In this document: one piece after another, positions 6,531-10,994 of the stretch
Numbering within the stretch: the first letter of the stretch is position 1
Layout of the letters: each line of letters opens with the position of its first letter
Origin: Acidothermaceae bacterium
GTDB taxonomy: Bacteria; Actinomycetota; Actinomycetes; Acidothermales; Acidothermaceae
Assembly (NCBI GenBank): GCA_025925185.1
Contig: JAICLV010000079.1
Location: 1-10,994, forward strand
Reading direction: 5' to 3'
Length of the DNA: 10,994 nt
The notes under the pieces: generated by a model
The model's input: only the letters and a program-made list of their open reading frames with translations
The model's database searches: none
What the model was told of the DNA's origin: nothing
Position numbers and translations under genes: made by a program

Positions 6531-6590
6531 ATGGTGAGCCATCACGTCGTCCAGTATATGAACCAGCGTTCGCGTAGCGGACAGAACTAG
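6531..6590 (+). CDS. Possible 19-codon leader ORF upstream of pobA
   Basis: ATG at 6531 opens a 19-residue frame ending in TAG at 6588-6590 (M V S H H V V Q Y M N Q R S R S G Q N). A GGAGG lies at 6525-6529; it is too close to the ATG but 4 nt from the in-frame GTG at 6534. The stop falls on the last bases of the first 26-bp repeat, 45 nt before the pobA start. It could be a regulatory leader peptide or chance; there is no conservation evidence. Confidence 0.15.
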   Translation: MVSHHVVQYMNQRSRSGQN

Positions 6591-6616
6591 AGCGTTCGCG
6601 CAGCGGGCGGAACTCG
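6565..6616 (+). repeat. 26-bp tandem direct repeat immediately upstream of pobA
   Basis: Copies at 6565-6590 and 6591-6616 match at 22 of 26 positions, sharing AGCGTTCGCG, then AGCGG and GAACT. Each copy contains GTTC and GAAC arms separated by 12 nt. At the copy junction there is also GAAC-N6-GTTC. A related AGCGAGCGGAGG stretch follows and supplies the pobA ribosome-binding site. The arrangement could be a two-site operator for a pobA regulator; GTTCGC-containing sites are known for IclR-type regulators of protocatechuate genes, which makes this suggestive only. It may also be low-complexity GC-rich spacer. Confidence 0.75.
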
Positions 6617-6635
6617 CAGCGAGCGGAGGCGCCAG

Positions 6636-7811
6636 ATGCGTACGCAGGTGGGGATCGTCGGGGCGGGCCCAGCCGGTCTGATGCTGTCCCATCTGCTGGC
6701 TCGGCACGGCATTGACTCCGTCGTGTTGGAGGCCCGCAGCCGCGAGTACGTCGAGGCCCGGGTGCGCGCGGGCGTGCTTGAGCAGGGCACCGTCGACCTG
6801 CTCGACGAGACCGGCGCGGGCGAGCGGATGCACCGCGAGGGCTTGGTGCACGAGGGCATCGAGCTGCGTTTCGATCGGACGCCGCACCGCATCGACTTCC
6901 CGGCGTTGACCGGCGGCCGCACGATCATGCTCTACGGCCAGCAGGAGGTCGTGAAGGATCTGATCGCCGCGCGGCTCGCCGCAGGCGGCGACGTCCGGTT
7001 CGAGGTCTCTGACGTTCGGCTCGACAAGATCGACGGCGACGAGCCGACGCTGAGTTTCCGCCACGACGGGCACGACGTCGACCTGCGCTGCGACTTCATC
7101 GCCGGCTGCGACGGCTTCCACGGAGTGTCGCGCGAGGCGATCCCAAAGAGCGAGCTGACCGAGTTCCACCGGGAGTACCCGTTCGGCTGGCTCGGCATCC
7201 TCGCCGCCGTCGCACCGTCTGCCGACGAGGTGACCTACACCTACACCGACCGCGGCTTCGCGCTGATGAGCCTGCGCTCGCCGACGCTCAGCCGGCTCTA
7301 CCTGCAGGTCGAGCCGGACGACGACATCGCCAACTGGCCCGACGAGCGGATCTGGGACGAGCTGCACACCCGGCTCGCGATCGACTCGGACTGGAGCTTG
7401 GTGGAAGGCCCGATCCTGGAAAAGGGCATCACCGCGATGCGCAGCTTCGTCGTCGAGCCGATGCGCTGCGGGCGGCTGTTTCTCGCTGGCGACGCCGCGC
7501 ACATCGTGCCGCCGACCGGCGCCAAGGGCATGAACCTCGCGATCGCGGACGTCGCCGTGCTCGCCGACGCCATCGCTGATTGGTACGGCAGTGGTAGCGA
7601 GACCGGGCTCGACGAGTATTCGGCGACCGCGCTGCGCCGCGTGTGGCGCGCGCAGCACTTCTCGTGGTGGATGACGTCGATGCTGCACCGGTTCTCCGAG
7701 GACGACCCCTACCAACGCCAACTGCAACTCTCGCAGCTGCGGTACACCGTCGCTTCGCAGGCCGCCGCCGCCAGCCTCGCCGAGAACTACGTCGGCTTGC
7801 TGACGGTCTAG
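6636..7811 (+). CDS. pobA: 4-hydroxybenzoate 3-monooxygenase PobA
   Basis: This 391-residue single-component FAD monooxygenase hydroxylates 4-hydroxybenzoate to protocatechuate, the substrate of the divergent operon. It has GIVGAGPAGL (residues 6-15, FAD dinucleotide fold), GCDGFHGVSR (157-166, the DG motif) and GRLFLAGDAAHIVPPTGAKG (279-298, the FAD-binding GD motif with Asp286 and Pro293). Numbering runs in register with the classic Pseudomonas enzyme: Arg44, Tyr201, Ser212, Arg214, Arg220, Tyr222 and Tyr385 are all in place, so the substrate site is complete. Cys211 of the model enzyme is Met here. The segment after beta-2 (ARSREYVEARVRAG) differs from the NADPH-preferring pseudomonad version. 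GGAGG at 6625-6629 lies 6 nt before the ATG. Its stop overlaps the stop of the convergent gene. Confidence 0.96.
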   Translation: MRTQVGIVGAGPAGLMLSHLLARHGIDSVVLEARSREYVEARVRAGVLEQGTVDLLDETGAGERMHREGLVHEGIELRFDRTPHRIDFPALTGGRTIMLYGQQEVVKDLIAARLAAGGDVRFEVSDVRLDKIDGDEPTLSFRHDGHDVDLRCDFIAGCDGFHGVSREAIPKSELTEFHREYPFGWLGILAAVAPSADEVTYTYTDRGFALMSLRSPTLSRLYLQVEPDDDIANWPDERIWDELHTRLAIDSDWSLVEGPILEKGITAMRSFVVEPMRCGRLFLAGDAAHIVPPTGAKGMNLAIADVAVLADAIADWYGSGSETGLDEYSATALRRVWRAQHFSWWMTSMLHRFSEDDPYQRQLQLSQLRYTVASQAAAASLAENYVGLLTV

Positions 7812-8194
7812 CCGCCCACCGCGGCGCGCACGTCGGCGAGCGCCGCGTCGTAGTCGTTGTGAAAGCCGACCGTCGACGGATCGTGCATACCAGGCGCCAC
7901 CGTGATGCGCTTCTGCTGCAGCGTCGTCACGGCGCTGTTGGTGACAATCGCGACACGACACACATTCTTCGAGACGACGTATTGGATGAGGCCCTGGATA
8001 ACCGCCTGGACGTCTTCGTTTTGCGCGACCGCGTCGCGCGCGTCGACCACCGCGCCCCACCTTGGCGGCGCCGATCGGACGGCCGCTTTCACCGCGGCCA
8101 CGTAATTGTTCGCCTCATCGAGGCTGAACAACCCGCTGCGCCGCTGGAGCAACACGCCGCCTGGCAGCCACTCGACCTTGTACGTGCCGGCCAT
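7808..8194 (-). CDS. Small protein of unknown function, possibly STAS-like
   Basis: I do not recognise this 128-residue protein with confidence. It has the alternating strand/helix look of a small alpha/beta fold: an opening KVEWLPGGVLLQRRSG hairpin, a helix from about residues 25-41, a strand at WGAVVDARD (46-54), a helix around 60-75, a strand at CRVAIVTNS (79-87) and a C-terminal helix. This resembles SpoIIAA/STAS-like domains, but no phosphorylatable signature stands out. There is no signal peptide or membrane segment. The ATG at 8194 has GGGAGG about 5 nt upstream; extending the frame upstream gives no plausible protein. Its stop TAG shares the palindrome CTAG with the pobA stop, so the two genes converge with 3 nt overlap. 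It follows the amidase gene with an 86-nt gap. Confidence 0.75.
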   Translation of the reverse strand: MAGTYKVEWLPGGVLLQRRSGLFSLDEANNYVAAVKAAVRSAPPRWGAVVDARDAVAQNEDVQAVIQGLIQYVVSKNVCRVAIVTNSAVTTLQQKRITVAPGMHDPSTVGFHNDYDAALADVRAAVGG

Positions 8195-8239
8195 GGCGCC
8201 TCCCGCCGTGCGACTCGCTTGACCCCGCGCAGCGTGTGC

Positions 8240-8264
8240 GCAAGCTGTACGAGCGTACGCTTGC
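8240..8264. other. Hairpin/palindrome between the amidase gene and the small downstream gene
   Basis: Arms GCAAGC (8240-8245) and GCTTGC (8259-8264) pair perfectly. Inside them GTAC (8247-8250) pairs with GTAC (8255-8258), leaving one bulged T and a GAGC loop, for ten base pairs in total. It lies within the 86-nt gap after the amidase stop codon. No T-run follows on either strand, so it is not a classical intrinsic terminator. An operator or an mRNA-processing or stability element are alternatives. Confidence 0.6.
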
Positions 8265-8280
8265 CGAACCGGGCTGACAA

Positions 8281-9774
8281 TCACCCAAGCGGCGGAGTCG
8301 GAATTCCTAGTGATTGCTGCAATCGGACGGCGATGGCGAGCAGCGCGCGTTCGGTGGCCGGACGACCGATCAGGCTGACGCCGACGGGGAGCCCGGTGAC
8401 CGCGCCGACACCCGCGGGGATGCTCACCACGGGGAAGCCGGTCCAATTCCACAGATAGGTGAGCGAGACGAGGTCGGCGTCGTAACCCATCGCGTCGTAA
8501 CCCGGACCGCGTGGCAGCGCGACGACCGGAACCGTCGGCTCAAGCAACGCGTCGACCTGCTGCGTCTCGAACCACCGCCACCAGCTCCGGGTGACGTCGC
8601 GCCGATTCTCCCTAAGCTGCAAGTAATCGTTCGCCGTCAAGGCACTGCGCTCCCCGACCTCAAGGAAGTCTCGGGTCGACGCTCGATACCGCTCGCGCTG
8701 GGCGTCGAAGCGGTGATGAAACGCGAGCATCTCCGCGCACAGCGTGCGGCCGTGCTCGTTGAACGGCTCGTCGGCTGGGTGCGGTCGCGTCGGCTCCGCC
8801 AGCCGCGCGCCGAGTTTTTCGCAGGCGACGGCCGCCCGCTCGAAGCCGGCCCGCACCTCGTCGTCCATCGCGTGCGCTCGTTGGGAAACAGCGATTCGAA
8901 CGCCGCCTAGCGGCCGCGCGGCGACGGCCGGCGTGGGCGACGCCGCGACCGTGCCAAAAGCTGTTGTGGCGTCGGCAAAATCCGGGCCGGCCATCACCGC
9001 GAGCAGGGCCGCGCAATCGGCGACCGAACGCGCCATCGGCCCGCAGTGGTCGAGGCTCGCGGCGAGTGGCACCACACCAGCAATTGAGACCAGGTTTCGC
9101 GTCGGCTTGATGGTGGACGTCCCACAAAGTGCCGACGGGATGCGCAAGGAGCCGGCGGTGTCGGTGCCGGTGGCGGCCGGCACCATGCGGGCGGCGAGCG
9201 CGGCCGCCGACCCACCACTAGATCCCCCGGCGCTGCGATCAAGTGCCCACGGGTTGCCGACCTGGTCGGTGGTGCCGCCCGCGGCGAACTCGTGGGTGTG
9301 CGTGTGGCCGAGCAACACCATCCCGGCGTCGCGCAGCCGCCGCCAGACGTCGCTGTCGTCGTCCGGGATTTCGTTGTAGAGCTTGCTGGAGGCGGTCAGC
9401 GGTTTGCCGGCGACCGCATAAAGGTCTTTAAGCCCGACCGGCACGCCGAGAAGCGGCGGAGGCGGCCCCAGTTCGCGTTGCGCCTTCGCGGTCAGCCTGG
9501 TGTCGGCGTTGGCCGCGGCGCGCACCGCGTCGTCCGGATAAACCCGCACCCACGCGTTGACGGACGCCGGGTCGCCGTCGGCGCTGTGCGTGCCGTCGCG
9601 CTCTTCGATGCGGCGCAGGCACGCGGCGACTAGTTCGGACGACGAGAGCTCGCGGCTGCGCAGAAGCGCCGCCGATTCGACGACACCAAGATCAGCCGGG
9701 TCTTCGGGCACGCGTTCGAGCGTATCCGCGGCGGGTTCCGTCGACACGACCGTGTTAGACGAACCCACGCTCAC
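8281..9774 (-). CDS. Amidase-signature family hydrolase
   Basis: This protein of about 497 residues belongs to the amidase signature family, which hydrolyses C-N bonds through a Ser-cisSer-Lys triad. All three are visible when numbered from the GTG at 9774: Lys116 in GVPVGLKDLY, Ser185 in SAGGSSGGSAAA, and nucleophile Ser209 in GTDTAGSLRIPSALCG, where the usual GG is AG. IKPTRNLVS and GPMARSVADCA downstream are also typical. The substrate cannot be read from sequence. The start is uncertain: GTG 9774, 9768 or 9747 all come before the first conserved segment, and none has a clear Shine-Dalgarno. The open frame extends upstream through the DJ-1 gene but that part is only its shadow. It follows the DJ-1/PfpI gene by 47 nt and is probably cotranscribed. 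Confidence 0.9.
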   Translation of the reverse strand: MSVGSSNTVVSTEPAADTLERVPEDPADLGVVESAALLRSRELSSSELVAACLRRIEERDGTHSADGDPASVNAWVRVYPDDAVRAAANADTRLTAKAQRELGPPPPLLGVPVGLKDLYAVAGKPLTASSKLYNEIPDDDSDVWRRLRDAGMVLLGHTHTHEFAAGGTTDQVGNPWALDRSAGGSSGGSAAALAARMVPAATGTDTAGSLRIPSALCGTSTIKPTRNLVSIAGVVPLAASLDHCGPMARSVADCAALLAVMAGPDFADATTAFGTVAASPTPAVAARPLGGVRIAVSQRAHAMDDEVRAGFERAAVACEKLGARLAEPTRPHPADEPFNEHGRTLCAEMLAFHHRFDAQRERYRASTRDFLEVGERSALTANDYLQLRENRRDVTRSWWRWFETQQVDALLEPTVPVVALPRGPGYDAMGYDADLVSLTYLWNWTGFPVVSIPAGVGAVTGLPVGVSLIGRPATERALLAIAVRLQQSLGIPTPPLG

Positions 9775-9796
9775 GCTGGGACGCCGTTGTCTAACA
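9753..9796 (-). promoter_or_regulatory. Two-stem inverted repeat around the amidase start
   Basis: Perfect 8-base arms TGTTAGAC (9796-9789, minus strand) and GTCTAACA (9760-9753) enclose 28 nt. Inside, CCCAGC (9780-9775) and GCGTGGG (9770-9764) can pair with one bulge, leaving the GTG codon at 9774-9772 in the apical loop. It could act as an operator with widely spaced half-sites or as an mRNA structure controlling amidase translation. Confidence 0.5.
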
Positions 9797-9821
9797 GCAG
9801 CGCGCGCTGCGGGATCGCTGG

Positions 9822-10391
9822 CTAGCGCAGACCGACCGGTGCCTTGGCCCGCAGGATGTCGACAAACTCGTGCATCCACGCCGGGTGGTCGGGCCACGCG
9901 CGACCGGACACCACCTGGCCGTCGACAATCGCGTCGCCATCGACGAATTCCGCGCCCGCCATGCGAATGTCGGGCTCCAACGCGGGATACGCGGCGGTGC
10001 GGCGGCCTTCGAGAACACCTGCGGCGCCCGCGATCAGCGGCCCGTGGCACAGCTGCGCGACCGGAGCGTCGGCGTTGTAGAAGTGCCGAACGATGCGTTG
10101 GCAGTCGGGGTCGTTGCGCAGGTACTCGGGCGCCCGCCCGCCCGGAATCACGAGCGCGACGTAGTCGTTCGGGTCGACGTCGGCGAACGCGACGTCGGCC
10201 GGCCAGGTGTACCCGAGCTTTTCGGTGTAGGTGTCGAACCCGTCGACGAAATCGTGGACGACGAACTGCAGCCGCTTCTTCTGCGGCGCCGCGATGTCGA
10301 CCTCGTAACCCTCTTCTTGCAACCGCTGATAGGGATACATGACCTCGAGCGACTCCGAGGCGTCTCCGGCGAGGATCAACACTTTGGGCAT
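9822..10391 (-). CDS. DJ-1/PfpI family protein
   Basis: This 189-residue protein has the glutamine-amidotransferase-like fold of the DJ-1/PfpI superfamily, which includes proteases, glyoxalases/deglycases and chaperones. The nucleophile elbow AQLCHGPLIAGAAGVL puts Cys115 next to His116, as in PfpI/YhbO-type members. The acidic residue that activates the Cys lies in GDASESLE near the N-terminus (Glu13 region), and VIPGGRAPEYLR at 82-92 is typical. There is no signal peptide, so it is cytoplasmic. The start is ATG at 10391, with a strong GGAGGTGG about 5 nt upstream; an ATG 15 nt earlier would add only five residues and overlap that site. It heads a minus-strand pair with the amidase. The exact substrate is unknown. 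Confidence 0.92.
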   Translation of the reverse strand: MPKVLILAGDASESLEVMYPYQRLQEEGYEVDIAAPQKKRLQFVVHDFVDGFDTYTEKLGYTWPADVAFADVDPNDYVALVIPGGRAPEYLRNDPDCQRIVRHFYNADAPVAQLCHGPLIAGAAGVLEGRRTAAYPALEPDIRMAGAEFVDGDAIVDGQVVSGRAWPDHPAWMHEFVDILRAKAPVGLR

Positions 10392-10448
10392 CGTCCACCT
10401 CCACATCGAGTGTCAGTCCAGCAAACGCCGAACCGCTGCGGGAAGCAA

Positions 10449-10478
10449 GGCCCGCGGGGCCCAGTAGGCTTGCGGCCC
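10449..10478 (+). promoter_or_regulatory. Predicted promoter of the methyltransferase gene, probably leaderless
   Basis: TAGGCT (10465-10470) has the actinobacterial TAnnnT -10 form and ends 8 nt before the ATG at 10479. This is the spacing expected if transcription starts at or beside the start codon. No Shine-Dalgarno lies in between. A 13-bp palindrome GGCCCGCGGGGCC (10449-10461) sits just upstream and may be an operator or chance in GC-rich DNA. No -35 is apparent. Confidence 0.4.
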
Positions 10479-10994
10479 ATGAGCGACGCTGACGACGCCG
10501 CGCGCGCGGCCGCGATCTGGATGTCCGAAACACAGATCCGCGACTACCTCGCCGACACGGAGACCCGGGAGCGGGCCCGTCGTCCGCAATGGGACTTCAT
10601 GGCGCTGCTGCTGCCCTTCGACGACGACGCGACCTTCACCTTCGCCGACCTCGGCGCCGGTCCGGGGGGTGCCGCCCGAGCGATCCTGGACCACTTCCCG
10701 AACGCCAAGGCGGTGCTGGCCGACTTCTCGCCGCTGATGAAGCAAGAGGCGGCGGCGGTGATGCAGCCGTACGCCGGCCGATTCGACTACGTCGAGTTCG
10801 ACATGGCCGCCGGCGGCGCGTGGCCGTCGTCAATTCCTCGTCCGCTCGACGCCGTCGTCACCTCCCAGTGCGTGCACCATCTGCCCGACGAACGTAAGCA
10901 AGGGCTGTTCGCCGAGATCTGGCAGCACCTGGCACCCGGCGGCTGGTACCTGAACCTCGACCCGATCTCGTCGTCCGACCCGCTGGTCGATGAA
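10479..10994 (+). CDS. Class I SAM-dependent methyltransferase (partial, runs off the window)
   Basis: The frame opens at ATG 10479 and stays open for 172 codons to the last base, so the C-terminus is missing. It shows the Rossmann methyltransferase pattern. Motif I is FADLGAGPGGAARAIL (55-70) for SAM binding. VLADFSPLM (79-87) follows, then YVEFDMAAG (104-112). DAVVTSQCVHHLPDERK (124-140) is the motif typical of methyltransferase domain 11/25-like proteins, followed by LFAEIWQHLAPGGWYLNLD (143-161). The methyl acceptor cannot be told. It is divergent from the DJ-1/PfpI gene across an 87-nt gap and appears unrelated to the aromatic pathway. Confidence 0.88.
   Translation, partial: MSDADDAARAAAIWMSETQIRDYLADTETRERARRPQWDFMALLLPFDDDATFTFADLGAGPGGAARAILDHFPNAKAVLADFSPLMKQEAAAVMQPYAGRFDYVEFDMAAGGAWPSSIPRPLDAVVTSQCVHHLPDERKQGLFAEIWQHLAPGGWYLNLDPISSSDPLVDE

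Larger units (their letters stand above)
6336..6635. promoter_or_regulatory. Divergent control region between pcaI and pobA
   Basis: This 300-nt gap is the only sizeable non-coding stretch in the window and separates the degradative operon from divergently oriented pobA. Reading leftwards it holds a plausible pcaI promoter and a dyad near its predicted start site. Reading rightwards it holds a short ORF with a Shine-Dalgarno and a 26-bp tandem repeat next to pobA, all listed separately. The motif GTTCGC appears in both directions: minus strand just after the pcaI -10, and plus strand in both repeat copies. A shared regulator responding to an aromatic intermediate is a reasonable inference, but its gene is not in the window. 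A second short repeat, CCTTTCCAGCCTTTCCA, lies just before pcaI. Confidence 0.7.

Noticed and set aside
6462..8060. 532-codon open frame on the minus strand opposite pobA
   Set aside because: It is antisense to a complete, motif-rich pobA and has an Arg/His/Gln-rich composition with no domains; long antisense frames are common in high-GC DNA.
9775..10533. N-terminal extension of the amidase to about 750 residues
   Set aside because: The extra 250 residues are Arg-rich and lie in another frame over the DJ-1/PfpI gene; amidase similarity begins only after 9774.
10413..10745. 110-codon minus-strand frame at the right end
   Set aside because: It is antisense to the methyltransferase, which has clear SAM-binding motifs.

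Overview
This window is a high-GC stretch that looks like Actinomycetota: strong G/C bias at third codon positions, GTG starts, stop/start overlaps between successive genes, and a CoA-transferase of the kind found in actinobacterial protocatechuate clusters. Genus cannot be fixed from sequence alone; a mycobacterial or related soil actinobacterium is plausible.

Positions 74-6335 hold a compact minus-strand operon for the protocatechuate branch of the beta-ketoadipate pathway, transcribed pcaI-pcaJ-pcaF-pcaH-pcaG-pcaB-pcaD. Each junction overlaps by 4 to 26 nt. The ~300 nt gap 6336-6635 is a divergent control region: a plausible sigma70-type promoter for pcaI, a dyad at its predicted start site, and a 26-bp tandem repeat just before pobA. 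pobA (6636-7811, plus strand) makes protocatechuate from 4-hydroxybenzoate and so feeds the operon: PobA, ring cleavage by PcaHG, PcaB, [PcaC not in window], PcaD, PcaIJ, then PcaF to succinyl-CoA and acetyl-CoA.

The most notable observation is that pcaH, the iron-binding subunit of the ring-cleaving dioxygenase, carries an in-frame TAA seven codons after the second Fe-ligand tyrosine and before both Fe-ligand histidines. Three codons later the conserved active-site arginine is leucine. As read here the operon could not make a normal protocatechuate 3,4-dioxygenase, although every other gene looks intact. Either this is a young pseudogene (or sequence error) or the enzyme is replaced or rescued in some way. 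No gene for PcaC (4-carboxymuconolactone decarboxylase) is present. A 15-bp tandem repeat begins right after pcaD at the window edge, where PcaC might be expected.

Positions 7808-10391 (minus strand) hold a DJ-1/PfpI-family gene, an amidase-signature hydrolase and a small unrecognised, possibly STAS-like protein, with no evident tie to the aromatic pathway. A plus-strand SAM methyltransferase starts at 10479 and runs off the window. I do not see a previously undescribed multi-gene system. The candidates for a second look are the broken pcaH, the control region, the edge repeat and two hairpins.
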